A DNA stretch of 7,484 nt from Desulfobacteraceae bacterium (GTDB lineage Bacteria; Desulfobacterota; DSM-4660; Desulfatiglandales; Desulfatiglandaceae): contig JAUWMY010000111.1 in assembly GCA_030612945.1 (NCBI GenBank), positions 1 to 7,484 on the forward strand, in the 5' to 3' direction. Shown here one piece after another: positions 1 through 5,080 of the stretch (the first letter of the stretch is position 1; each line of letters starts with the position of its first letter). The notes under the pieces are model-generated. The model did no database searches and was not told the DNA's origin. It saw only the letters and a list, made by a program, of their open reading frames with translations. Position numbers and translations under genes: made by a program.

Positions 1-128
1 GGAAGGTTAGGCTGAAAAAGGATCATCAAATCTACGCTTGAATCTTGCGCGGAAAAGAAGACTGAGAAAAGAGATATCACATAACCTGAATTCAACTCAT
101 AAGTGCAACACACTATGGTGGTGAAGGA
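1..128. other. Intergenic stretch with possible IS end
   Basis: I see no open reading frame I can support here. The segment at 89-112 (starting AATTCAACTCATAAGTGCAA) resembles, from memory, the terminal sequences of IS30-family elements, which on the other strand begin GTGTTGCACTT followed by a TTGAATT-type motif. No transposase coding sequence is visible to its left, so at most this is an end left behind or the edge of an element outside the window. A comparison with IS terminal repeats would decide it. Confidence 0.2.
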
Positions 129-200
129 ATGAGTTTACTACATCATGTGATCGCCCGAGGAATCGGGCAGGGAGAGACTTTTAATGCGTGTGTCTTATGA
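129..200 (+). pseudogene. Remnant of a REP-associated Y1-type transposase N-terminus
   Basis: A 23-codon frame starts at ATG 129 and ends at TGA 198-200. Its residues LLHHVIARGIGQGETF closely match the start of REP-associated tyrosine transposases (RAYT, Y1_Tnp/IS200-like), which usually read (G)xLHHVIxRGIERRxIF; these proteins are normally well over 150 residues. Everything after the first strand and its HH...RGI motif is missing, so no activity is expected. The catalytic HUH motif and tyrosine are absent. The stop codon overlaps the first in-frame ATG of the cupin gene as ATGA (197-200). GAAGG lies just before the ATG, so it could still be translated as a short leader. The family call rests on motif recognition only. 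Confidence 0.5.
152..168 (+). other. Small GC-rich hairpin ahead of the cupin gene
   Basis: GCCCGA (153-158) and TCGGGC (162-167 region) form a perfect six-base stem around a short loop. It lies inside the transposase remnant and about 20 bases before the cupin start region. No T-run follows directly, so it is not a typical intrinsic terminator. It may simply be a relic of the transposase coding sequence, or it may influence translation of the cupin gene. Confidence 0.35.
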
Positions 201-574
201 TTAGTTCTAACATTTATTCAGATATACCAAAAGAACTTCCTAACGAATTATTTGAGAAGATTATCCAGAACGGTTCGTTCAAACTTGAGCGAATCATATC
301 CAAGGGCCACTCAACGCCAAAGGGTAAGTGGTATGATCAAAACGAAGAAGAGTGGGTTATAGTTCTTAAGGGAAGCGCTGGCATCTCAATTGAAGGAGAA
401 GCGGGAACCGTGGTTTTGAAACCGGGCGATTACATACATCTACCAGCGCATTTAAAACATCGCGTCGAATGGACTGATGCCACAACAGAAACCGTATGGC
501 TTGCCCTATATTATCAAAAATGTGACGCCACCATGCCGACCAGTGAATCATCCTTGACCTGGATGACTGGGTGA
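188..574 (+). CDS. Small cupin-domain protein with an altered C-terminus
   Basis: A single-domain cupin, probably a small cytosolic metal-binding beta-barrel protein; the substrate is unknown. The family has the recognisable pattern GHxxPxGxWYDQxExEWVxVLxG (here residues 40-62, GTG at 188 counted as 1), then LKPGDYxxLPAHxxHRVEWTD (78-97). Likely metal ligands are His41, Glu53-Glu55 and His91. Relatives I know are about 105-112 residues and end near TVWLAxxY, which here is residues 103-109. The remaining 19 residues (110-128) have no cupin character, and most are read out of frame from the methyltransferase remnant at 529-642, so the original stop appears lost. Start choice: GTG 188 has AGGGAGAG 11 bases upstream; ATG 197 overlaps the stop of the preceding short frame (ATGA) and could be translationally coupled. 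I favour ATG 197 slightly, on codon type. It is probably functional, since the barrel core is complete. Confidence 0.8.
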   Translation: MCLMISSNIYSDIPKELPNELFEKIIQNGSFKLERIISKGHSTPKGKWYDQNEEEWVIVLKGSAGISIEGEAGTVVLKPGDYIHLPAHLKHRVEWTDATTETVWLALYYQKCDATMPTSESSLTWMTG

Positions 575-642
575 AGGTAAATTACGGCAAATTCGGGGAG
601 CTGCTGGCTGAGTTAAAGGCCGTAACCGGAAAAAAAGAGTGA
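529..642 (+). pseudogene. Remnant of a large DNA adenine methyltransferase C-terminus (copy 1)
   Basis: In the frame starting at 529 the DNA reads HHADQ-stop-IILDLDDWVKVNYGKFG and continues through ELLAELKAVTGKKE to a TGA at 640-642. The string LDLDDGVKVNYGKFG followed by LLAEVKAVTG is, to my recollection, the extreme C-terminus of large adenine-specific methyltransferases such as BREX PglX or related Eco57I-like enzymes. The catalytic domain, expected about 1000 residues upstream, is absent. An in-frame TGA (544-546) replaces an Arg codon, and Trp replaces the Gly of DDG, both signs of decay. It runs in a different frame from the cupin gene and overlaps its 3' end. A second copy lies at 6773-6973, about 82% identical over 102 bases by hand count. 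The enzyme subtype is uncertain; that it is a gene end is firmer. Confidence 0.6.
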
Positions 643-645
643 TGT

Positions 646-714
646 ACAGATTACACGGATAGCACGGATCAGACACAAACGAAAAATGGGAATCACGAAT
701 CAAACGAATTACAC
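646..714. repeat. Degenerate CACGGAT / ACGAAT short repeats
   Basis: The stretch holds two close CACGGAT units (654-660 and 663-669, within ACAGATTACACGGAT) and then ATCACGAAT and AAACGAATTACAC units (about 691-714). Such strings of degenerate GATTACACGGAT-type units are scattered between genes in many environmental Deltaproteobacteria-like genomes, from memory. They have no known function. They sit directly after the methyltransferase remnant, in the gap before the UPF0158 gene; in the rest of that gap (715-821) I see nothing beyond the ribosome binding site. Confidence 0.45.
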
Positions 715-821
715 CAATAGAACGCTCTAATATGTGCCCAGGCTTCAAGGAATGGCTTAACATGCAAATACATCCGTGCGCTGAAAGCGGCGGCTGAATT
801 TGTTATTACCCGGAGACAGAT

Positions 822-1244
822 ATGGCTAAATTCATGTTTTCAGAGATCGAAAGTGCCTTCATGTATGTCGCTTCGGCGATGTACGGGATGAACTCTGCTG
901 TGCTGCGCAAGGATACCGGGAAGATACTGTACCGTTCGGACATGGCCGGGATCGACGAAATAGAGGATGAGGATGATCTTGACTGGGACCTGTGTATTGA
1001 AATCCCACACAAGAATGATCTTGGCCTCGGGAGGAATCTGGTCTTTGAGTTCGTCGAAGAATACCTCCCGGACGATTATGAGCGTATTCGGCAAATGTTC
1101 CGTCGCAGCGGGGCGTACTCCAGCTATAAAGATCTGCTGGAGCGGCGAGGCCTGCTGGAAAAATGGTACGATACCGAAAAAAGTCGGGAAGAGCGAGCAC
1201 TCCGCAAATGGTATAAAGAAAACGAGATAGAATTGGACGGGTAA
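822..1244 (+). CDS. UPF0158 family protein
   Basis: A soluble 140-residue protein of family UPF0158, whose biochemical role is not known. The typical layout is present: an N-terminal helix (residues 7-20), a strand pair VLRKDTGKILYRSD (27-40), an acidic linker rich in Glu and Asp (46-56), then CIEIPHKNDLGLGRNLVFEF (58-77). The C-terminal part has the family hallmark RxxGAYxxYKDLLERRGLLEKWY (95-116) and ends in a charged helix ERALRKWYKENEIEL. Length and order agree with the family, so it looks intact. GGAG at about 813-816 precedes ATG 822 at suitable spacing. There is no signal peptide or membrane segment. It appears to be transcribed alone, flanked by repeat-like DNA on both sides. In other genomes members often lie in variable regions, which gives no firm clue to function. 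Confidence 0.8.
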   Translation: MAKFMFSEIESAFMYVASAMYGMNSAVLRKDTGKILYRSDMAGIDEIEDEDDLDWDLCIEIPHKNDLGLGRNLVFEFVEEYLPDDYERIRQMFRRSGAYSSYKDLLERRGLLEKWYDTEKSREERALRKWYKENEIELDG

Positions 1245-1428
1245 CAACCGTGTGGTGTGTACCTTCGTACCTCGGATCGCACAACCGCGCAAAACCTGAG
1301 GAAGGAGACGTACATAGAATACGATGCAGTGACAAAGGTTGTGCAACGCCCCCGAGCGCAGCGAGGAAGTGCCCTTTGGGGTACGCAACGAAGAAGGTTG
1401 AGCTTTTACGAAGCCGTCAAAGATCGTA
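1245..1428 (+). repeat. Repeat-like intergenic segment with pairing potential
   Basis: I find no convincing gene here. The part at about 1343-1420, with CCCCGAGCGCAGCGAGG, CCCTTTGGGGTACGCAACGA and TTTTACGAAGCCGTCAA, looks like a dispersed intergenic element that I recall from Desulfobacterota-like genomes, where annotated neighbours often pick it up as a spurious protein tail. Upstream, CTCGG (1271-1275) and GCACAACC (1279-1286) can pair, nested, with CCGAG (1352-1356) and GGTTGTGC (1337-1344). A small frame that runs through it (1257-1463) has no ribosome binding site and no recognisable protein, so I do not call it. Confidence 0.4.
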
Positions 1429-1443
1429 ATGGAACATTGTGTC

Positions 1444-2529
1444 ATGCCCACAGAGACAGTTGATACCAAGGTTATCGGAGGCGGCCTCAGCGGTATCTAT
1501 GCCGCCTACCTGCTGTCCCAAAAAAATAAACCTTTTATCGTTCTCGAAGCCCGTGAGCGTATCGGCGGCAGGATTTTAAGCCCTGAACATCAAGAATTTT
1601 TCTCCGATCTCGGCCCCTCCTGGTACTGGCCCGCGATTCACCCGAAAATGGCGCACCTTATTCAAACCCTGGGCCTCAAGGGTTATCGCCAGTTTGAAGA
1701 GGGTATGGGCCGTTTTCAAGGTCCCGATGGCGCCGTCCAGACCGTGAGCGGTTACGCCATGGAACCCCTCTCCTGGCGGCTTTCAGGCGGCATGATGGCA
1801 CTGATCACAAAACTCTGTGAGGATATCCCTGAAAACGCCATCAGGCTCAATCACCCGGTCTGTAAGATCGAAAAAAAAATCCCCGGCGCTCTGGTCAGCG
1901 TCGGCGAACTGGAGAAAGAGCCTTGGACCCGGTTCACTACCAACAAGATAATCCTCGCCCTGCCACCTCGCCTTGCCGCCGCTACCATTCTCTTTAACCC
2001 TGACCTGTCTCATAATTTGACCCAGGCGATGCTGAAAATCGATACCTGGATGGCGGGTCAGGCGAAATTCTGCGCTCTTTACGAAGAACCTTTCTGGCGG
2101 CAAACGGGCCTCTCAGGCCAGGCTTTCAGCCAGTGCGGTCCGCTGGGCGAGATCCATGACGGATCCAACAACAGCCAGGGACCCTACGGACTGACCGGCT
2201 TTGTCGGCATTCCGGCGGTGCAACGCAACCATCAACAACTCCTCACAGAGGCGATTCTCTCCCAACTTGAAATCATCTACGGCAAACCGGCGGCTCAGCC
2301 GACGACCTTCTTCTACCAGGATTGGGCTCGCGAACGATTTACCGCCACCCGCTTCGACCAGCCGCCGGTGTACGAACACCCCCTGTATCACCCCCCGGCA
2401 GGCCAAACCTCCATTTGGGACGGGACCATCCATTTTGCCGGCACGGAAACCGCCAACCAACACGGCGGTTATCTCGAAGGTGCCCTGACCGCCGCCGAAC
2501 GTGCAGTAATAAACCACATAATGACATGA
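1444..2529 (+). CDS. FAD-dependent amine oxidase-like protein
   Basis: A flavin-dependent oxidoreductase of the monoamine oxidase superfamily, expected to oxidise an amine with FAD; the substrate cannot be told. Counting from ATG 1429, the dinucleotide-binding motif GGGLSG is at 17-22, the ribose-binding Glu at 40 is followed by ARERIGGRI (41-49), and the C-terminal flavin motif FAGTETANQHGGYLEGAL is at 336-353. Lys213, in MAGQAKFCALYEEPFW, lines up with the conserved lysine near flavin N5 in monoamine oxidases (MAO: KCIVYYKEPFW). DWARERFTATRFDQPP (298-313) is a further family block. At about 361 residues it is shorter than classical MAO (about 450-520) but matches compact bacterial forms. 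No signal peptide or C-terminal membrane anchor is evident, so it is probably cytosolic. I prefer ATG 1444, because the GxGxxG motif normally lies close to the N-terminus; ATG 1429 is the alternative. Neither has a strong ribosome binding site. It is GC-rich compared with the next gene. Confidence 0.85.
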   Translation: MPTETVDTKVIGGGLSGIYAAYLLSQKNKPFIVLEARERIGGRILSPEHQEFFSDLGPSWYWPAIHPKMAHLIQTLGLKGYRQFEEGMGRFQGPDGAVQTVSGYAMEPLSWRLSGGMMALITKLCEDIPENAIRLNHPVCKIEKKIPGALVSVGELEKEPWTRFTTNKIILALPPRLAAATILFNPDLSHNLTQAMLKIDTWMAGQAKFCALYEEPFWRQTGLSGQAFSQCGPLGEIHDGSNNSQGPYGLTGFVGIPAVQRNHQQLLTEAILSQLEIIYGKPAAQPTTFFYQDWARERFTATRFDQPPVYEHPLYHPPAGQTSIWDGTIHFAGTETANQHGGYLEGALTAAERAVINHIMT

Positions 2530-2585
2530 ACTCGGACGTGAAAGGGCTGGTGCATTTAATTGAAGAAGATATTATCATGTACTGA
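2526..2585 (+). CDS. Possible 19-codon ORF overlapping the oxidase stop
   Basis: An ATG at 2526 overlaps the stop of the oxidase gene (ATGA) and opens a 19-codon frame, MNSDVKGLVHLIEEDIIMY, ending at TGA 2583-2585. The residues IEEDIIMY faintly recall the start of GntR-type regulators (IxEDIIxGxLxPG), so it could be a truncated remnant of such a gene. It could equally be a chance frame. No function can be assigned. Confidence 0.2.
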   Translation: MNSDVKGLVHLIEEDIIMY

Positions 2586-2623
2586 GAATAGGATGTGATA
2601 AAACAAAATAGAGGAAGCTCCGA

Positions 2624-3223
2624 ATGCTGGTTACCTATAGAAATAGAAGGGATAAAACCTATTACCTACACGAAGGCAGGACGAAAACCGGAAAACCAAA
2701 ATACCATTTTTCTCTGAAAACTAATGGAGAGTTGGTTGATGAAATACCCGATGGTTATGAAATTTACGAACATCCTGGGACTGGCGGAGTGTTCTTGCGA
2801 AAGAAACTTCCCCAACTCATCTTAAATATTGAAAAGGATGTTATTGAGAAAAAACTCAAGAAAAAAGAAGGGTCAAGACGTTATATTTTTGATATTAAAG
2901 GGGAAATTATTACTATATGGGAATCAAATCAGAATATCGAAGCATTGAGGGACCTGTTCAGTGATGTTCGACCTGCTTCTATAAATGGTCTTTCAGGTAA
3001 TGTTTCTAAATTAGAAAATATCATTAATATTGCTGTAGATTACAGTCCCATAATGAGATTTACTCTTAAGGATAGTAAAAAAAGGCTTTTCATGACGGAG
3101 CGGTACTGTTTCTTAGGCTCAGTTGATGACTGGATATATATAGGTGAACCTGATTCTTTGAAGAACCTTGTTAAGAAATATATAAAGCATATCGATCAAG
3201 ATTCTTTTTTTGACCTTTTCTAA
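2624..3223 (+). CDS. Conserved protein of unknown function (YRNRRxKTYYL family)
   Basis: A soluble 199-residue protein. I recognise the N-terminal pattern as that of a widespread uncharacterised family: TYRNRRDKTYYLHEG (4-18), KTGKPKYHFS (21-30), IPDGYEIYEHP (41-51) and GVFLRKK (55-61). The start resembles a small beta-rich module with many Arg, Lys and Tyr residues, which could suit nucleic-acid binding, but that is inference. The middle is lysine-rich (73-85), followed by RRYIFDIKGEIITIWES (85-101). The C-terminal half (about 140-199) has FTLKD and FLGSVDDWIYIG, and ends in a basic helix. No catalytic motif, signal peptide or membrane segment is seen. GAGGA about 10 bases upstream supports ATG 2624. 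The gene is markedly more AT-rich than the oxidase gene before it, suggesting separate acquisition. It seems to stand alone; a small-gene remnant follows downstream. Confidence 0.65.
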   Translation: MLVTYRNRRDKTYYLHEGRTKTGKPKYHFSLKTNGELVDEIPDGYEIYEHPGTGGVFLRKKLPQLILNIEKDVIEKKLKKKEGSRRYIFDIKGEIITIWESNQNIEALRDLFSDVRPASINGLSGNVSKLENIINIAVDYSPIMRFTLKDSKKRLFMTERYCFLGSVDDWIYIGEPDSLKNLVKKYIKHIDQDSFFDLF

Positions 3224-3241
3224 AGCTCGGGGCCATTTTAA

Positions 3242-3390
3242 ATGGATATTAAAAAAACTTTTCCTTATCAACTTTTGATATAGCCGCAAAAAAGGTCCTT
3301 CAACGGGCCAGACAAACCGGCACGCCGATTGTCATATGGGAAGCAGTAGGAATGCCCGGATTTATTGAGATGTTACAGATTTCGTTGTGA
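3242..3390 (+). pseudogene. Frameshifted remnant of a small uncharacterised gene
   Basis: ATG 3242 opens MDIKKTFPYQLLI and stops at TAG 3281. In the neighbouring frame, from about 3277, the sequence continues IAAKKVLQRARQTGTPIVIWE to a stop at 3388-3390. Joined by one shift near 3275-3282, the two give a small protein of a type common in bacterial genomes, with A(A)KxxLxRARxTGTPxVxWE followed by a short variable end. These short proteins are sometimes listed as antitoxin-like, but their role is not established. The last residues, EAVGMPGFIEMLQISL, do not look like the usual family end. I think it is a decayed gene; a programmed frameshift is unlikely, as no strong slippery site is obvious at the join. 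Confidence 0.45.
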
Positions 3391-3397
3391 AAAACAG

Positions 3398-3700
3398 CTA
3401 TTTGTTTGAGACCCCTTTACTTTCCTTCTTGATGAGACGGTAGGTCTCTTCATATATTCGTTCCCGTGGCCCGATTGCAATAATCTGAATCTCTCCTGGC
3501 TCGGCTATTCGATAAACGATTCTAAACCTGCTCACCCGGAAGCTTCTTAGTCCTTCTAATTCTTCTTTCAGAGGTTTTCCGGAGTTGGGTTCAGTGGCAA
3601 TATTATTGAGCGAGCCCTTGATTTTCCTCTTTATTTCAGGGTGGAGTCTCCGAATAAATTTGGCCAGGTGATCGGGTACTCTAAGCTTATACATAGGCAT
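3398..3700 (-). CDS. RelE/ParE family toxin of a type II toxin-antitoxin pair
   Basis: A 100-residue toxin of the RelE/ParE superfamily; family members either cut mRNA on the ribosome (RelE) or inhibit gyrase (ParE). It has the small alpha-beta fold pattern: strand YKLRVPD (4-10), helix pair HLAKFIRRLHPEIKRKIKGS (11-30), then GKPLKEELEGLRSFRVSRFR (41-60), IVYRIAE (61-67) and IQIIAIGPRERIYEE (71-85). Arg55, Arg58, Arg60, Arg79, Arg81 and Tyr83 are available as the basic and tyrosine residues RelE-type ribonucleases use, so mRNA cleavage is the likelier activity; this is inference. ATG at 3700 follows the antitoxin stop by five bases, with AAGGA inside the end of the antitoxin gene at good spacing; a second ATG two codons on is possible. 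The genes form an antitoxin-first operon. The length is normal and it appears intact. Confidence 0.88.
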   Translation of the reverse strand: MPMYKLRVPDHLAKFIRRLHPEIKRKIKGSLNNIATEPNSGKPLKEELEGLRSFRVSRFRIVYRIAEPGEIQIIAIGPRERIYEETYRLIKKESKGVSNK

Positions 3701-3705
3701 CCGGC

Positions 3706-3969
3706 TTATTCCTTGAAAAGTTCTTCAAGGGTGTAGAGTTTTGCCTTGTTTTGTTTTAACGTTCTGATACCTTTCTTGATCTCTTTTAGAAAACCAGGAT
3801 CGGAACGGATAAAAATGGTCTCATTCCAGCCCTCAAATTCATCCGGGCTGACAAGTACTGCGGCGGGGCGACCGTTCTTTGTAATAACGATCTCCTCATC
3901 CGTAGTGTTGACCTTATCTACAAGCCGACTGAGTTTCATTTTTGCCTCAGAAAGGGATAATGTCTCCAT
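3706..3969 (-). CDS. Phd/YefM family antitoxin
   Basis: An 87-residue antitoxin that should neutralise the RelE/ParE toxin encoded five bases downstream and repress their shared promoter. The N-terminal Phd/YefM DNA-binding fold is clear: LSLSEAKMKLSRLVDKV (4-20), EEIVITKNGRPAAVLVSPDEFEGW (25-48, the family signature). The C-terminal part, about residues 55-87, is charged and ends in LEELFKE; in this family it wraps around the toxin. GGAGG (complement of 3978-3982) lies eight bases before the ATG at 3969, a strong ribosome binding site fitting high antitoxin synthesis. A near-consensus promoter stands upstream at 4008-4036. Autorepression by the antitoxin or the complex is the rule in the family, but I cannot identify a clear operator palindrome here. 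Confidence 0.9.
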   Translation of the reverse strand: METLSLSEAKMKLSRLVDKVNTTDEEIVITKNGRPAAVLVSPDEFEGWNETIFIRSDPGFLKEIKKGIRTLKQNKAKLYTLEELFKE

Positions 3970-4007
3970 TTAATAGACCTCCATTTGGGTCGACCAGAAT
4001 TTAGACT

Positions 4008-4036
4008 ATTTTAAACTCTCATATTCTTATTGTCAA
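4008..4036 (-). promoter_or_regulatory. Sigma-70-type promoter of the toxin-antitoxin operon
   Basis: Read on the minus strand, a perfect TTGACA -35 box (4031-4036) is followed after exactly 17 bases by TAAAAT (4008-4013), one base off the TATAAT consensus. Transcription would start near 4000, giving a leader of about 30 bases that contains the GGAGG ribosome binding site. An imperfect symmetry, TTTA...TAAA, overlaps the -10 box (about 4000-4016) and might be part of an operator, but this is weak. Confidence 0.75.
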
Positions 4037-4039
4037 GTA

Positions 4040-4085
4040 GGATCGCAAAGGACTTGGGGTCTGCCCCTGGTAAGTGGGACATTCA
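4040..4085. repeat. REP-like element with GGGGTCTGCCCC core
   Basis: GGGG (4056-4059) and CCCC (4064-4067) form a small hairpin around TCTG, within AAAGGACTTGGGGTCTGCCCC and followed by AAGTGGGACATTC. This kind of TTGGGGTCnGnCCCC sequence is often found next to REP-associated tyrosine transposase genes and at their dispersed target repeats, as I recall. It ends only a few bases from the toxin-antitoxin promoter. A transposase remnant occurs at 129-200, but I cannot show that the two belong to one family. Confidence 0.35.
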
Positions 4086-4187
4086 TTGCTAAATCAGAAA
4101 CTCTGTCTAATGACAAACAGGACAACCTAATATAATTCAATACAGCCAGTCTCAATGGGATTGAAAATTGACTATTGACTATTGTCG

Positions 4188-4225
4188 CCCCGGTGAAATA
4201 GAAAAGAAAAGGCATTTCACAGGGT
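4188..4225. repeat. Imperfect hairpin, GGTGAAAT/ATTTCAC
   Basis: CCCCGGTGAAAT (4188-4199) and ATTTCACAGGGT (4214-4225) pair at 10 of 12 positions around a 14-base purine-rich loop, with seven perfect pairs nearest the loop. It looks like a dispersed intergenic palindrome. No T-run follows on either side, so a terminator role is doubtful. Just upstream, GACTATT is repeated in tandem (4170-4183). From here to about 4310 I see nothing else I can name. Confidence 0.4.
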
Positions 4226-4362
4226 AAAATTGTTGGAACGGAGCGGAAATCCCGATGTATCTAGAAAAAACAGGGTAACATCTTAAATATTCCCTTCATA
4301 GACTAAAAACATCGTAAGCGTTCACAGAGGTGGAGCCCTGGCAGCGCGTTGGAACCTGATCC

Positions 4363-4542
4363 TACCTGAAGCGCTTGCAAGACTGGGGGAACCGGATGAA
4401 CGTTAGCCTGCAATACATGCAGCGTTGTTCCGCGCAGACGGGCTATCCTGTCCCGCCGTTGGAGAAGGTCGTACGGCTGGGGGAGATGGCTGGAGACAAG
4501 GTATATTACCAGGATGTTTTTTTTACAGGATTATTAAAATAA
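4363..4542 (+). pseudogene. Truncated AbiEii-type nucleotidyltransferase toxin start, with end of an upstream frame
   Basis: ATG 4396 begins MNVSLQYMQRCSAQTGYPV and goes on PPLEKVVRLGEMAGD, ending in an unrelated tail at TAA 4540-4542 (48 codons). The pattern CSAxxGYxVxPLEKVxRLGxMAxD is the start of AbiEii/AbiGii-type toxins, in which ALKGGTALN and the nucleotidyltransferase residues should follow; here they are missing. Such toxins of type IV abortive-infection systems are normally over 200 residues. GGGGGA six bases before the ATG is a good ribosome binding site. The frame runs in from upstream as SYLKRLQDWGNR, with a TGA just before (4360-4362); this may be the end of a partner or an alternative start. 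Homology seems to stop at about 4500, where the ACAGGAT repeat begins, so the repeat or a deletion beside it may have cut the gene. The family call is from motif memory. Confidence 0.5.
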
Positions 4543-4592
4543 CGTCTTGTTTATGACTTAAAAATAGATTCCTGTTTATCCTGTTATCCTGG
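4509..4592. repeat. Inverted ACAGGAT/ATCCTGT repeat
   Basis: CCAGGAT (4509-4515) and ACAGGAT (4525-4531) are matched in inverted order by ATCCTGT (4578-4584) and ATCCTGG (4586-4592), with a further degenerate ATTCCTGT at 4568-4575. Strings of ACAGGAT units between genes are common in several environmental bacterial groups. The arms are about 46 bases apart and could form a long hairpin. The element fills most of the gap between the AbiEii remnant and the SRPBCC gene. Confidence 0.6.
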
Positions 4593-4636
4593 CTAAAAAA
4601 AGAGATACCTGAATAGTAACCAGTGAGGTAAGCGTC

Positions 4637-5077
4637 ATGGGCAAACAGCACATTAATATAACGCAATCATTTAATACGCCTGTTGATACGATTTTCAACA
4701 TCATAACGGATCATGAAGCTTTTGGACATGTGATAAATACAAAAATCAAACGGGTGGTCGATAGTAAGGACGAAAACAAGAATGGTTTAGGGTCAATCAG
4801 GCGGGTTAGCGCTTTTCCGGCCCCTGCTTTTGAAGAAACCGTGGTCGCATTCGAACCAAACCAGCTGATGGAGTATGTGGTCAGCAAAGGAAGCCCCATC
4901 AAAAATCACAAAGGCCGAATGGAATTCTCCCATGAGCAGGGCAAAACCAGGCTTAATTATACGATTGATTTTGAACCGAAACTGCCTTTTCTTTTTTTCG
5001 GCTCTATTTTAAACAATGCTATTGAAAAACCTATACGTGACGGTTTGAAGAGGCTTGCTGAGCGGTACGACATATAG
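4637..5077 (+). CDS. SRPBCC-superfamily protein (polyketide-cyclase-like)
   Basis: A 146-residue single-domain protein of the START/Bet v1-like SRPBCC fold, which binds hydrophobic small molecules in a deep cavity; the ligand is unknown. The usual order is seen: strand HINITQSFNTPVDTIFNIIT (5-24) with the first helix, a variable region with KRVVDSKDENKNGLGSIRRV (38-57), ETVVAFEPNQLMEYVV (67-82), GRMEFS...TRLNYTIDFEPKLP (92-117), and a long C-terminal helix from about 122 with IEKPIRDGLKRLAERYD. That helix closes the pocket in this fold. There is no signal peptide. GAGGT at about 4624-4628 supports ATG 4637. The stop lies three bases before the first possible lnt start, so the two are probably co-transcribed; a lipid or acyl-chain ligand would fit the neighbour but is only a guess. 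Confidence 0.8.
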   Translation: MGKQHINITQSFNTPVDTIFNIITDHEAFGHVINTKIKRVVDSKDENKNGLGSIRRVSAFPAPAFEETVVAFEPNQLMEYVVSKGSPIKNHKGRMEFSHEQGKTRLNYTIDFEPKLPFLFFGSILNNAIEKPIRDGLKRLAERYDI

Positions 5078-5080
5078 GGC

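Noticed and set aside
1257..1463. 68-codon plus-strand frame between the UPF0158 and oxidase genes
   Set aside because: It runs through the repeat-like element into the oxidase gene in another frame; its residues (RPRAQRGSALWGTQ) look like translated repeat.
840..1469. Long minus-strand frame of 209 codons, and a second of 158 codons at 859-1335
   Set aside because: Both lie antisense to the UPF0158 gene and the repeat-like segment, show no protein family features, and have no ribosome binding site.
2113..2517. Minus-strand frame of 134 codons inside the oxidase gene
   Set aside because: Antisense shadow of a GC-rich gene whose own frame carries all the flavin motifs.
3224..3260. CCATTTTAAATGG palindrome as terminator of the gene at 2624-3223
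   Set aside because: The symmetric arms leave no proper loop, the stem is AT-rich, and there is no T-run after it.
4033..4215. 60-codon minus-strand frame upstream of the antitoxin
   Set aside because: It covers the -35 box and two repeat-like hairpins and has no family resemblance or ribosome binding site.
4509..4592. ACAGGAT units as a CRISPR array
   Set aside because: Units are seven bases, inverted rather than direct, irregularly spaced, and without spacers of constant length.
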